Below the pieces are notes generated by a model. That model had not been told where the DNA came from. It was given only the letters and a program-made list of their open reading frames with translations, and did no database searches. A stretch of 64,000 bases of DNA from Sipunculus nudus (Eukaryota; Annelida; Sipuncula; Golfingiida; Sipunculidae). The DNA is taken from NCBI GenBank assembly GCA_026874595.1, contig CM049317.1, forward strand, positions 11,752,382 through 11,816,381, read 5' to 3'. The position numbers and the translations under genes were made by a program. Positions 45,936 through 60,983 of the stretch are shown in pieces. How positions within the stretch are numbered: position 1 is the first letter of the stretch; each line of letters begins with the position of its first letter.

Positions 45936-46214
45936 TTAGGTAAGACTATCATATGAGTACCAAGTATTATCCATTTTATGTATTATAATGTGTATGCTGT
46001 CTGTAGACATGATACCCTCAGTAACGTTATCAGTGTCAACTGAATAATTACTTGTACGATGATGGTTTTCCACTAGATATTTCATGAGGAGAATTATACT
46101 CTGAGTACTCTTACCAGTACCCTTATCAATATAAAATATTGATCCAGTTGAATTAAGGTTACATAGGATTCGACTAGAAGGTTCATTCCCATTCGTGTGT
46201 TTGTGTTTTTTTCC
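45936..46214 (-). CDS. Terminal coding exon, function unknown
   Basis: It has a good acceptor (GTTATTGTTTTCAG before GGAAAAAAACAC), entry phase 0, and 92 codons to a TAA at 45936. The encoded segment is polar, with GKKHKHTNGNEPSS, several Ser/Thr-rich stretches and two Tyr near the C-terminus (WYSYDSLT). It has no cysteine pattern or membrane segment, and could be the cytoplasmic tail of a receptor, though nothing proves it. Upstream exons were not found within 3.5 kb. It might also be an alternative last exon of the gene ending at 49734, which is on the same strand. Confidence 0.45.
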   Translation of the reverse strand, partial: GKKHKHTNGNEPSSRILCNLNSTGSIFYIDKGTGKSTQSIILLMKYLVENHHRTSNYSVDTDNVTEGIMSTDSIHIIIHKMDNTWYSYDSLT

Positions 46215-48216
46215 CTGAAAACAATAACTCATGCAATCATGAAGACAATCTTATCAAATTAACAGGGCATTTCGGGAATAGGCCAAGGAAGACCGATTAG
46301 TTTAGCATGGAACTGGTACATGGTTCGGATTCAGAACTGTAATCAAGGAATATTAACAAATGCTCAGTTATCCAATACATTTGGTATCAAAACACCTCTT
46401 TATGCAAGGAAAACGATTTTAAGTAACAACAGAGACGTTAAAAAGGCGTTTAAGAATAAGCCAATGTAGCAAAAGTCAGAAGTGTAAACTGAATAGTAAT
46501 GCTCCATCGCACGGCCATGCTTATTTGTGATTAGCACAATCCAGGTTAGGTTCGTTACACAGAGATCATACGTTGTCCTCCATGTAAGCTAGACTCTTAC
46601 ATACATTCCTTTTGGCATTCAAATCACTGTTTATACGGGGTGAATGGTTATGGTTAATTCAAGAGAGGAAGAACAAAATCAGATCATCATCAAGTCATGT
46701 TATACTGTTGTGACATGCATTCATAATGAAGTTAACCAACCAGGACAAATTTTTTTTTCCATTTTCTCAAAGCATCTTTCAGTCAGTATTCAGTCAGTTA
46801 CACCACCAACTTTAAAGACAAACCATCAGTAATAAAGCTTTCCAGTTCTGTATATATATATATTTATATATATATATATATTATATATATATGTGTGTGT
46901 CGAAAATACGTACTGTAGTCTTAATGTTATTGACATTAACATTTTATCTCACTGATTCATCCAGGCATTTCGAGAAGTGACTATAATTTCCAGCCATGAC
47001 ATGAAATGCCTGTTTGCATGGCTCAGTCGTTCAAGGAGCGCCTAATATCTTCTTCGTATTTATATTACTTTTGAATGACAACAAAACGATATTATCGGAT
47101 GGAATCAGTTTATTTATTTGTTTTTGCTGCTGTAACAATTATTACTGCACATAAACATTGCTTTTTTGCAGGAGCACCTATAAGAACGACATGTCGAGTA
47201 CAAATAATACAATGCAATGATTGTTTGGTCGGTTGAGGCCAAACTTCAAAAGTTTGTCATAATATGAAATAATCTCTTATCTCTTAATCTATAGTTATAA
47301 TTGAATCAACATTATAGCACTGGCAACTTTTAAGCTACATATGTTATGCATGGTTACAGTTTTATCGTTAGTCATCCAAAAGTGTGTGTAAGCACCTTAA
47401 ACATTCATAATATTTAAGTATCGACAAGAGATTTGGGAAAGTTAGGTTACCAGATTGTTCCCTTATGTGATGCGACACATAATTAGTTTAGGTGAATATT
47501 TTTATGACAAAGTTTGATTCATTTTTTTTTAATTCAAGCAACATATACTATATTTACAGATTACACAATATTTTATAATCAGTCCACGTTAATTAGAAAA
47601 TCACAAACAAATCTCTGATACTCTCTGTATCATTCAAGTGGAATAAAATCAACGAAATGGCGATATCATCAACAAATGATAAGTGATTGACACAAATGTG
47701 GTCAACTCTTAGTAGTAACTCTTAACGCAACAGTAAATCAGAGGAGGATCTGAGCAGATTAGATATATATTATAGACACAATACCTGTCCTTGCCTTGCC
47801 ATAAATACCTCTTGAACCTCGTAACCTCTATAAAATAAACAGGAAAACATAATTCTTCTGAAAAATTCACACATTTGTGACACATACCAAAACCAACCAA
47901 GAGACATCAAATAGCTAAGCACCGAAGCGCTTCAGTCATCTCGTAAGCGACAGGGAGTCTGACTCGGCTACAATACCAAAAGCCGGTCCTCAACAAAGAT
48001 TAACGACACTGAACAATTGACTCTGGCCCCAGTGAACATACCATAAACAAAAAACCCCACAACCGGGATTTGCAGCAACGGACACTATAAAGTTATATGT
48101 GAGTGTATCACACGCTCTGTGCATGTAGTACGAAACTAGTTAATAATAAAATGGCTGAAAATTTTAAAAGCTTAAACAATTTTTAAAAGTTAATAAAAAA
48201 TACTACCCTTAAAATA

Positions 48217-48309
<93 letters not shown>

Positions 48310-49733
48310 GTACACACAAACCATATATAACACCGATATAACAAAAATATTTTAAAATGTCCATTAAAGTCCCTAATTTGTACGTTTTAATATTCTATTT
48401 TTCCTTCATTTCATGTCAGATAAACATTTAAAAAAATTATTAAATGCATATTTAAAGTCATGATTATGCAGTGCATCAACCTACCAATAAAGAAAGTATA
48501 AATAAGGTTAGAATATATGTTTATATTTTCATTCGAAATCGTCCAGTTATCTGGATCTATTCTAGATTAAAGAGAATAATGAATTGATTGAAATCTAAAG
48601 TGTATTTGTTCATACCAAAGATTCAACTGGCAACTAATCAGCACAAGTTCCGTAAATCATTTCCGTAGCAATTGCTCAGGTAGATTCGTCGGGCATATTT
48701 ACTCCTTGTACAAATTTCATGTGCCGGAAAATAACTTGCATAATTAAATATTAATGCCAACTTATGGCCCTTCAGCAAGATGCCAAAATAGGATGTCCAG
48801 TTGGGGAGAACGCCTTTTCTGCACAACTGCCTCAACATACACATCTACATCTAAAACTTTAATTAATTAATTATTTGTACCTCCTAAAATAAGTCCTCGT
48901 CATGGCCCAATAGTTTAATCTAGTGATCTAGTAAACCGATTCATCATGATGTGATGACAGTTAATGAACAGCTACGTAAGCGCTGGTATGTGTACCTCAG
49001 AGGTACACAACGACATCAACTGAAGCAAGTTCCACTTAAATTTTACGGTTGTACCGTAAATTCCCTCTGCTACACAAGAAATCGTAAAAAGCTTCGCCCA
49101 CATCCATTTACTTATCCTTATATATAATCGATAAGGTATGATACTAGATGCACCTATGTAAAAAAGCAAGTAGCAGGGGTGCATGTCTGAAAAACCATCT
49201 GTCTATTTAGCCCACCTGTCTTTTAAGACCACAATTGAGTAACCCATAAGCATTCGTATAAGTTAAAACTGACTTGTCTAATAGGATCATATGTAAATTA
49301 GGACCGTTTTGTTTTGTCCAACGGGTGGTCTTATTACACAGGTGTCACTGTAGTTTTCCCAAAGGTGGTCATGGAAATCTATACACCCATGTGCATGTTT
49401 AAATATCGAACAACTGCTGTGCATAAGCCTTTACTGACACATTATATAAGAAGTCCCTGGAATATCGTAAGTCCTTTCTGACATGCAGCTATACATGACA
49501 TTAATGACATTCGTGTCAATGATGTAGCTTACAATGATTAAAAGGTAATTAACAATCGTGCTAAATAGTTGCAATCGTGATACATGTTTGCCATTTTATC
49601 TTTTCATTAAAACTAATTATATTTGGCATGAAACGTAAGTTTTGTCAACAGCAATTGTCCATGTGATATACTAATGGCATTTTTCAAGTAGGTCTGAACT
49701 TGTAGAAATTTTGTGTATAAATACACGCATATT
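46215..49733. other. Intergenic or intronic stretch without a supported gene
   Basis: Open frames here are short and lack domains. A TA-rich tract at 46850-46893 and a compound microsatellite at 48222-48305 are the only clear features. Confidence 0.5.
48222..48305. repeat. Compound microsatellite (CA)n(TA)n(GA)n
   Basis: Three adjoining dinucleotide runs: CA to about 48246, TA to about 48279, then GA. Confidence 0.9.
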
Positions 49734-50023
49734 TCAACAAGTTTGTATATTTTGTTCCCCCTCTTCCCCCGAGACGTCTGTAAGGAACAGGGGATCCAAT
49801 CCAGCCACTCCAATCGGAGGCAACGGGGTTGGTTTCCAACAAACCGGACATGTTATGCGGTCGCGCGGCCAGCTGGCACTGAGTTCGTTCACACAGATCT
49901 GACAGAACAAGTGGTTGCATCTCAGTTTTTTTGTCACAGTCACTCTGCGTCGACACTTTTTGCAGTGCACTGGGCCGGTGCATATCTCATCCGATTTCAC
50001 GCCTTGTGTGATATACTCGACAT
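49734..50023 (-). CDS. RING finger exon (C3HC4), C-terminal
   Basis: Acceptor CACTATTTTTACAG, phase 1, 95 codons to a TGA at 49734. All eight zinc ligands are present: CKKC, then C-N-H-LF-C-QI-C, then CPVC, followed by a [14 protein letters not shown] tail. This is the pattern of RING-type E3 ubiquitin ligases, which bind the E2 enzyme. No B-box follows. It is phase-compatible with the exon at 54546, 4.5 kb away. Membership of the same gene is inferred. Confidence 0.82.
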
Positions 50024-50756
50024 CTGTAAAAATAGTGAGGACAAACCGTTTTAAAATGCACTTGCAATATCGAACTTCTCTAGAAATAATGACTTCCAAC
50101 TCCCACGGGTTATTTTGCATTATATAAAAATATGGAAGCCTTTATTAATATACACGTTCATAACCAATATTTGCTACGGAGTATCTACAGGTGGTTTCTA
50201 CAAATAAGACCACTTCTTAAAGATTAAAAAAAGACAAATTAATTTGCACATAAGCATTTTCGTCAGGTATCAAGTCAATAAGCCCAACAACTTTGAAGTC
50301 TTTTCTGCAGTTAGGAGTTTGGCCTAGCCAAATACGTTACTCTCCTTCCTCTATTACTCCTATATCACGCATGGTTATATATTAATGGGAACTGCATAAC
50401 CGCGGCGTTGGTACCCAGATTTTGCCTGAAAAGTACAGAGTAGACGCTAGAATATAAACTGTTTGAAAAGAAAATTAGCGTGTAAAATAAAATATTGTGT
50501 TTATGTATTCTTGTGGCTTCAGTACAGTTAGGTATTCTCAACTATTATTTGTAACTTCAGTTGTATGCTACTGTAAAGTTCTGTTAGATAACTCATGTAC
50601 CGTAACTGTTCATTTGGCACAAGATCCTCTGACTTTCACTACAGGGTCCATGCTTCTTGAAGCAGATTTGTGTCCAGCGTACACAGCTGAACCTCTTTGT
50701 CCCCGGTTCACAGACCATTTTTGGCCTTCACACCAAAATCCTTAATCACCAAGAAA

Positions 50757-50789
<33 letters not shown>

Positions 50790-53700
50790 GCAAAAACAAA
50801 ACATTACAGCCACACTTTGAGTTGTGCGATTATTGGAGCATAACAAAGGAGCTGCAAAAAAGAGAAAGGGGATTTCTTGCTCCGAAAATAGAAAGAAGAG
50901 TACAACTTTAAAGCCAATGAATACACAGGGCAATGAAAGCTGGACCTTACATGGTCTACTGCACTCAGACAACAATACTGGCCAGGGGAAAGTACAGGTC
51001 AGGTTTAGAAAACTAAATGACATGCATATGTGATTCAGCAGTCAACCTGTAACACAGAATTCCCTTTTAAAGGTTTCCACCATGTGGGATTGGTACTGCC
51101 TACGATACTCGAGTCAAATAGACTGCGTGCAGTTTGGAGTCAAATGAGAATAGGCGAGATTAAAAAATATGCTCATAACTCGGTAACTTTTATGCAAAAT
51201 TAGTTAACAAGTGTGACACGATTGCAATTCAAGTCACATTAGTTGTCAAACAATAATTAATGGGATTATCTGGAGTGTTGCTAGTCTACCGTCTATGTTA
51301 GAGAGATCTAATTTTCTTCATAGAGTAACATTTAAAAAGGGCCACAATGTGTACTGTGAAACATACATAAAAGTGTGAAAATGCCTGCGAGTCCGTCACA
51401 TTTTATAGGAGGTCTATTTTTGTTTTTTGGTGTCACCGGATGTGTTTTCTGTGACAGGTACAGTTATCAAATAACACGCCGTTTAAATTTACGCGATTCG
51501 AAAGAGAAAACACACAAATGCATTGTGTGGTATTTAATTTTCTACCCCCCCCTTTTTATCATATCTCACACCTTCTCTCCTAAAGTGTAAATGTTTTGAT
51601 ATAATAAACCACGCATTGGCAACATTGGCATTTTTTCCCACGAATTCAAATACCCCACGATATACGTTTAACACACACACACACACACACATATATATGT
51701 TCGACGAACGTTCAGTTTACTCTTGTTACAAATAAAACCAAACTAAGATGACTGATTGCTGTTTGAGAAACATAACACCAAAACTAGCATTAACAAGACT
51801 GACCAAATTATTATTTTCGTACACAAAACAGTATATAATAATTAATAAATACTGACATAATCAAATAAATTGTAACATTTATAACGCAAGTTAAAGCCGG
51901 TAACACATTTCAAAAGACTAAACAAACTGTGGGTAACACAAATGAGTCAAAGCGGAATTGCCAAAAGATAAATAAACAAAAATAATAATGTGCCATTCTT
52001 ATGATATAATTTCTTTAAATTATATGAAAGAATTCCTAAGAAGTCATTCATCTCTAAATATGTACAAATGATTATCAACAGATTCCAGGATCATAAAATT
52101 TAATACCAATTTTATATCATCTTCTTCACTCTCTCCTCTGAATAATCTATCCAATATCTTCTCAGTTTCCCTAACTGGAAAACAATCTCCTACCAAAAGA
52201 AATGTCTACTTTATTTTGATTCGTCCATACTCTAATCAAATATAATATTGTTCTCCTCTTTACATCGAAAGAAAATAGTTTTCATTATTAAATCTTGTTG
52301 TTTTACAGGAAACTCGTGTTTTAGATATGACAAACAAATGTTTCTTATATACACCCACTGTGCACAGGCTCAATATGGTTTGGGATATTGCTGATAATAC
52401 AAGCTGCAGGCATGTGCAACCAAGTTTTTACTCTCCTGTAGGCTTAAAAAATAAATCTTACAGTCATCCGTTTGACGATCTGTTTTTTGCTCTTGATCGG
52501 TTTCCGTTGAAGCTGTGCCCAAAAGGCCAGGAGCCTTTGCTGTCTTATCCTTCGTAGCTTTATTGATTTCCTTCAAAGAACGCAAATTTAATATAAATTT
52601 TATTATTCACAATATCCTGCAAAATGAGTTTTGTACCTCTAAAGGTCTGGTCTATATGTTAAATTATGAGGATATCTATATAATAGTTTTTTCTACACAC
52701 GTGTTTACCTACATCATCTCTGATTTGACTCTCCGAATTCTGCAAAGGTATTGTCGGTGCGGTCTTCTACGGTTAGTTTGTATGCTTTTGCGGGATTATT
52801 TCCTATTGATATTTTATAATATATTACCCCAATAGGTTCCCCTATTTCTCTGGTGCTTTAAGTTCCTCCATACATTTGACGCTTTTTTTCAGGAGGCGAC
52901 TGAGGGAATGTTCCTGCCATTTGAGCTCACTGGCTTGTTTAGAACAAATCCAGAAAGCATGCTCTGCCCGAGCCAGGAGTTTTCGTACGATATATAGTCT
53001 CGCGGTTCCATTTTAATCTCCATTGTTCCCCACATATCCATTTTACACCTCTAAAGAAATTATGTTCTCCCTCAAAAGGAGGTAGTGGTTTTTATTTCAC
53101 ATGATAAATAAAGACCAAATGACTCCGCTTTCGAAGCGATGGCTTTTTAGTTAGGTCAACACTTAGAGTCGAGACCTGTTGCTCGACCAAAGTTTAAATT
53201 AATTTTTATTGGTTTACTGCTATGTTATTGACCATAACATGATTAATATGTTTTTATGATAAACATGGTATTTATTGTTCGGCAAATGTGTGGATTGTTT
53301 GGAAAAAAAGATTGTTCAAAAGGAAATGAAACACGTGAAACACACTTGGGGGGGGGGGGGGCACAAATATAATCAATCTCCAGGGACGTCGAAATCATTG
53401 CCATTACATCTTTAAACTAACTGATAGAACTCTATTAACAAACCGGTTCTGCTGTCACAGTCTACAAACCACCGCCAAACCCCAATTATGTGTTTAACAG
53501 TACAATTTTCATGTATAAACACTGTCACGCTTCAGTAACCATTTCGCCTGGCAAGCGGCAGTACAAACACATACGAATAGCAGGCTTTTACACGGGGAAA
53601 AAGAAATCGTCCTTTGTCATTATGGTGCTATGTAAAAAAAATCAGCAAAATCCACTTGCTTATTCAAAGTATATCAACAAAGATTAGAACAAATATTTTA

Positions 53701-56700
53701 TTGGAATCTATTCACCTGACCCTGTCTTTTCATTTTTGCAGCTATACGTTGAAATATTTGCGTGCAAAGAGCCTTCACCGACATACATGCCCGTTATCAT
53801 TTTAAATGATGTCCTCTGGGCTTCAATTTATACAAAGCACCTTTTCTTAAAATTTTCAATTCGCTATAGTCTTATAATTTCTCCGGATTGGCGTCCGGCA
53901 ATAAAGATGTCGTACTCATGTTGTTTATCGCAAATAAGTGTCACTCTTAGTTCGTAGACCCTATATGCCTCACGTCTTTGGTGTGATTTGTTAAATAGCA
54001 TAATTAACCATTCTTTGCTGACAGTTTTATAGGGAAAGGAGTGACTATATGGCCGGCTTGGGAGCGTATTGTGTGGGTGAATCTGTGTCTGTTAGATGTG
54101 ACATGTGAGGGAATCTTAGAGAATTCTAGTACAAGTAATATTTATATCATGTTGTGAGCCACATAGTAAGATGTCTTTGCCGGAAGCCTAGGATTAAAAT
54201 ATGAAACATTCAGTCCCTATCAGCTTTTTACAGAGCTATTAACATTCCTATTGAACAACGGATCTAGTGTATTATTAAAATGAGTTTCTAAAATTGGAAG
54301 ATAATTTAAAATAAAATGTTAGTATGGATAGAGCTTCATCGCTTTATTATTATTTATTTTCAAATGATTTCTTTGGATCGTCTTTTCCTAATGTATTAAT
54401 TATATATTTGAAACAAAAGGTATGGCTAGGTGCTTTTTCTGTAAACGATTTCATCTGAAGCATCTTTAATAAAACAAAAATTGCGTAACATACTTCTTGC
54501 CATTTTAAATGCCCACCTCCAGGGTGCTTTTGCCAGTTAACTCACGTGGCACTACAGCGATAGATTGTGCACATTGACGTCTGAGATGTTTATCCCAAGG
54601 CCCATCTGTGGAGAATATTTTAGTGTTGATCACAATTTGCCTTTCCAATACGAAACAAAATCCACCCGAATAATAAAAGCTTTAAATCTTTAAATATTAA
54701 ATAAAATATATGTTTCTGTTATCACTATATCTTATCATCGATTTTTGTCTCCATGATGATTCTTATTATGTTTATTCGTGTATTGTCTTATGTATATTTT
54801 ACCTCTTTCTGGTTTCCAAAGCGACATCCTTGTTAAAAGATAACTTTCAAAATCGAATAATATTTCGATTGGTAATGTAGTTGCCTGCAATGGATCGATG
54901 CCTCGTAATTCTATCAAGTCTTTCTCAACAGCTCTTCTTATTTCACCTTGACTGACCAAATCCCACAGTTCGTCCAAAGCCTGGACTGTTTCACATGAGA
55001 TACTGATCTCTACGCATCCCTCTCGGACCTCTTCAATCCACCTTGATTCACTTTGGAGGACTATATTCAGAGTATTTTCTTCACTTGATATTTTCTCAAA
55101 GTTGATATATAAATCTGTTAAGCTCTTTTTCAGGGCTGCGTCGCCTACGCAAGAATTAGTTAAACGAATTTTCAGCTTTACCTGTTTCTGGGGCTCTGAA
55201 ATTGAAAATCATGTAAATCTCATGAAATAATTTATTTAAAATGTTTTGTTGGGTATAAGTAAAAGGCTTTGACCCTAGTATTTAGGTTGGCAATAGTTAT
55301 GTCATCCGAAACCAAGTCATGACAGTTAAAACTTTCTTTTTCAGGAGTGTTTTTGGGCAAAATATAAAAATCTGAAAAAGAAAAGTTGCTTTATGAGTTC
55401 TTCATTTGTTTACAGTCATTGCTGTTCTATTGTCTGACATTATAATGCGTCATTATAAGATTTGTTCCATTTGTAGGACAAAAATGTAAATATATGACTG
55501 CAAATCACACATACGGTGAGCTATGCAGGACATCAATATGGCTCATTATGGGTCTTAAGTATACATCACGTAATATTAATAATTTGGCATTTTATGTACT
55601 ATTATGTTGAACATTATTCATAGAATATAATTCTCTTCCGTCTCAGGTATGTGCTCCATTTATCATCAAATACCTTAGAAACAACCTTGTATGAACCTGA
55701 AAAAAGCTGTGCTGTCATTTGTTTTTGCATCGATAAATGGACAATTGTGATAAACGACTTATTATAGGGTGGTTTAATAAGCATTTCTATTCATTTTATA
55801 TGTCATATTCTGGTTTCTTCATGTACTGCCATTGTGAAGACTAAACAATATATATGTATCTAAACTAAGCTTGCAATAACAAAGAAATTAGTTCGAGATA
55901 AATATGTTGTTTATCAAAATAGCTCTAGAGGGCCTTATCACAATGTTTCAGTTTGCAAACTATTCAATCACACGATAATGGCAGAATCAAGACACCTATA
56001 TCAGGTGATTCGCACATTTCTGTCAATGTAAATAGTCAAAATGAAGACAAGTAACCCTTACCCTTTTTCAGGAAATCGGCTATATGGCCTTGGTTGGTCC
56101 TATATAGCCCTTCACAGAATTTCACAAAATCAGCTTCCGTTCTTGTTAATAAATGATTCAAGAACATCCGTTTCTTTGCTACAGTGTTATTGCTCTGCAT
56201 TGTAAACATTATACAGACTTGACATAAAACAATAAGAGAGCATACCAAAATTGTAAAGGAGTAAATACTAAACAACATAGAAGTGCAAATGGAAAGATTC
56301 GAGACTTAACAGTATCTTTGTGATTCATTTTTTCATTAATTTGATTTAATAATTTATCAGGAAAACAATGCAGAATAAAGTGCAACTGACCATATTTTCC
56401 ACTTTTTCCTTTGTAATGACTTGCCATTCCATTAAATAATCCAATAGTAAAGTTGTTTCAAGGTCCAACCATTCCATTAATTTGGAACGGTTATCTTCGA
56501 TCTTCTTTTGCCAGTATTCTGTGTAATACATTTTAAAATAGTCTCGCTCAAACGTGCTAACCAACAAGACCATCTTGCGTAAACATATCTCATAGAATGA
56601 AGTAGCTAATCTACGTTTGCTGAATAATTGCCACTTGCGATTGCATCAAATCTGTAACCATATATGTTTCCTTAGCAAAAATAGAGGCGATATTGAGTTG

Positions 56701-59000
56701 AGTCGGGTTTCATTGATAAAACCGCCCTTTGGATGTCGGAAGCAGAAATATTCACATATACCATTTTACGACAGTATTTACAATTAATTTGACATATCAA
56801 ACTAACCAACACCAACGGGTCTTTAAATGATTAAGTTAAAATATTCGATAGCTGGCAGTGTTGTCATCCCATTGTCATTGTCTAACGCTTGATATATCCT
56901 AGATTAGCCATGATCAATCGTTAAATCTGATACGGTCAGCCATTTAATTGGTGCGCCTAACTATAACACTGATTCCCTGATGGAGTTGAGTCAATGATTT
57001 GTGCTTTATGACGAGTCTTTCATTTCCGAACCTCTTAATTATTGAAAGGTTGTCACAGTTGTTGTTGGGAATTTCCTAAGATTAATCTGTCATTTTATTT
57101 AAACACAGATTGGAACAGTTACTTATGTTTATTTGTTTCAACCTGCTTACCTTGTACTGGTGCCTCTTGAGCAGGTTGAACTTTATCAAGACGAGGCTTC
57201 CCAATGTCTATATTCATATCCGAATGTTTAGAAATTGCACCACCACAAATTAAATCATCTCGAGAAGTCCCTAATTCATCATTTAAGATGTCTTCCTCAG
57301 GATTTGTCTGTCTGCTTGATTTCTATGATTCAAATGAATATCATAAGCACCACGTGCATTTACAGAAGATGACTGTCAACGAAGAGGCTTTTACTTCATA
57401 CAGTTAGAACACCTAAGGATGTTCTGTAGAATAACATTTGTCATGTTGTGTAAGGCCCAGTTTTAATGAATGTTTTTAAGGTTATTAATACTAGCATTTA
57501 AAGAGACGTGACCAAAGAAGGATTACCAAGGAATGCCTTTAATTAGTTTTACCCTGGCTAATTTTAATCTCCTTTTATGGTTAAATAGAAAATCTGATTC
57601 AATATTACTCATGACAACATTAATATGTTAAATGTTACCGAGTGAATTGTTGAAAGTTTGTATTTTGTGTACAATGTGAAAGGGCAACCTGTCGTGGTTC
57701 CGTCAAACATTCATAGTATAATTATGAATTCCGGCGCAATTTCTGCTCTTTTCTTGAGAAAATTTTGAGGTTTTGTACAAAATAAATTTCTAATATTTTT
57801 ATGTTTTAATCTGATGTTATTAAATCATTTTAACCATACATTCAAACGTTCAATAAATCTTAGAAATAAGCTTTAACTATTCAATATTACAGTCTACAAG
57901 CTTTGTATCATATTGCATCTTACAGGTATTTTTTTTTACGATTCAACACAGGTAGTTATGTTTATTACTGACATTGATCACTGATTTTAATACTGGTAAT
58001 GATCACTGGGACACTGGAATGTCGCATGAAACACAGAACACAACTTGCAGTTATGGCAAAATAATGGTAACCGGCTTAGCTTTGTTTGGCTTCTTAACAA
58101 AGGTGTCTGTAAACTACGGCAGAACAGTTTAATCCAAAAAGGCCTGCCGTGGCATGATCTAAATCACAAGTGTGTATTTAATAATGTGGTCATTAACTCT
58201 CTCATCTCCGGAAAAAAACACATAATGTCAACAATATTCTCTATTAGCCTATGAACTTTTCCAATACCTAGCTAAGACGGTCGAACATGCTACATCACAA
58301 ATTACCTACTTCCTCCTGTCCCCTGTTTAGATATGGTTGACCTTAAAATTTCTCGTACATATAGTAGTATATTTAAGATATTATTTGTCATGGAATTTAG
58401 CTTTAAACGTATTTAGCTTTACAGATATATCATTGGCTTTATACGTCAAAACTCACCTGGGCTTGCAGTTCAGAGAAGCTCAGATGTCTCATTCTTGATT
58501 TGCTTTCATCGGTTGCTCTCCTACTCATTTCTTGATGATTCTGTTCAAAGATGTCACCACTTTTTCTTCCTTCCGTGACTCTACAGCCCAAACCTGTATC
58601 ACATGTCTCTTGGTCCTGGATAACTCGATGTATTATGTTTTGTTTTTCTGAATTCCGCTTCATATCCATGGTGTCTGAGAAATTGTTTGCGCTGCTTTCT
58701 TCAATTGAAAGTGTATTGTAGGAACTAATCTGCAATATTAAATATGGTTTGCTTTTATATCCATCCCTTCCCCAAGGCAATTTCCCCTGCGATAAATGGA
58801 AAGTGTGTAGTTTACAAAAATAAGTATTATAATACCTCTACTGATATTCTGTTAAAAAAAACATAGGAAAAAAAAACTTTGACCAGTTAAGAAGTATGGT
58901 TTCCTAAGTGGTTAAAACATCATAATTGATTATTAAAATATGTCTTCTGAACAAGAGCCCCGAAGCTAAATGCATCGACCGTCTGCTATTAGTTGTTTTC

Positions 59001-59047
<47 letters not shown>

Positions 59048-60830
59048 AATAATATGAAAAGCACATTGTGTGATTAGGAACCATGTTACTTGCTCATCGA
59101 CACAACGTGCCTTGAAAAGATACATATAGAAAACCTGTGTTCAATAAAAGTTCATTACCAGGACCCACCTAGTTCCTCTAAGGTTTGAGTTTCCCAGTAA
59201 TAAGTAGAGTTTTTCCTGTTGTTGAATCCTGAGATCCTGCTTATGATGGTACTTGGTAGGAATGAAGCGGTACCGTGTGTTAAATGTAAAGGGGTTAAGA
59301 TTCATTGAGTATGAATACCATCACGAATCTTATTTTACACACATGACGTTATGCTGATATGGTACGTTGAATTGGTTTTACTACATGTGAATGAAGAAAA
59401 GAAATGCTACATTTCTTATAAGGAAACATTGGTCATGTGGAGACACGAAAAGAAAAGCTTACAGGAGGCGGACTTATTTCCTGAGGAAGTGTAATCATTT
59501 GTAATACATCGAACTTTGTAAAGCATATGAGGAAATTCAATGGTAAATTTGGGCACGCAGTGTTGTTACGCTTCGAAAGCATTTTCCTTTATGCTGCCAC
59601 TGCTGGCCAGAGTTATCAGATGGGTAAGGCAAAAAAAATAATGAAAATAAATAAAACAAAGTAGGGTCCTCAGGCACCGCCGCGTCAATTTTAACCCCCG
59701 CATCAAAATTTGTATTTCGATTTTCAATAGAAACTTACCAATTTTGAGCTCCAGCCGTTCTGACATTTCTTTCGAGAGGATAAAATAATACAGTTTTTAT
59801 AAGATTTCCCTTGTTATATGGTGCTTATACCTGATCAGCAAAAAAATTCTGTTATTATCATGATTTTCCCTGATCATTTGACATTTTTATAGTTACATTA
59901 AAAAAAGTTAAAAAATGAATAAATAAAAATCGTCCGCGCGCACTGAGAACTCAAGTTTTATTTTTCTTGCCTAATGTTTAACTTTTTAAAAAATGAATGT
60001 CAAATGACATCTTTCAGGTTAAATAAGTTGTTAAGGGTAATTAAATAAATTTTATTGGTATTTTATCAAACACTTTTTGATGACAGCTGAACTTCAGAAT
60101 GATAAATTATTAATGCTAGTGTGTATCATAAAAAGATCAAGATCAAGATTTTGGTAAAAAGTTTTCATGTTCCACAGTGTATAACTATTTTTGATTATAT
60201 AAATGGGCAGCAGTTTGGAAATATTAAGATTAAAATAAACCATATTAATACACATTCAGGTACGAATCAAAATACCTTAAAGAGAAGAAGAAAAAAAAAA
60301 AAAAAAAAAAGAAAAAGAAAACAGTGAGGAAATAGAGTTTACAGGATAAACCACACACGCCCTAGCCGCGCCTTATCGGACGACGCAACCTGTTCTGAAG
60401 GGTTTAAGACCAATCTTTCCGACCTACTACTAACGAGGTACGCATATTTCCATTTCTTTCTTTAGGAACAGCTTCCTTGTATAAACATACATTTAAATCA
60501 TCTTTCTTATCATCCTCACATTAATCTAGCCTTTTAACGTCTAACATTATATTATACCAGTAAAGGATCTTCGAAAATCTGAAAACCCTCCCCGTCCCAT
60601 TCCGGTTCGAAAATGTGAACATCATCAGTGACCATGTCTTCAGGGCACACATATGGATCTTTTGCTACACACAAAATAACTGTAAATTAATTGCTACATA
60701 TCTTATTGATATAGTATCCCAATGAAGGGGTGTATTTTATTTTATCATTCAGAGTAGAAAAATGAGCCGACATTCCACATATGATTTATTACCTCCTACC
60801 CCATTGTAAGCCCGATTACCGGTTTCTCAG

Positions 60831-60888
<58 letters not shown>

Positions 60889-60935
60889 ATGGCTGGAATC
60901 ATGGCACGTAATGCCTGATTATACAGTTTGCTTCT

Positions 60936-60983
<48 letters not shown>

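Noticed and set aside
50497-51033. Overlapping plus-strand open frames around a (CA)n run
   Set aside because: No domain and no consistent splice boundaries; partly generated by the microsatellite.
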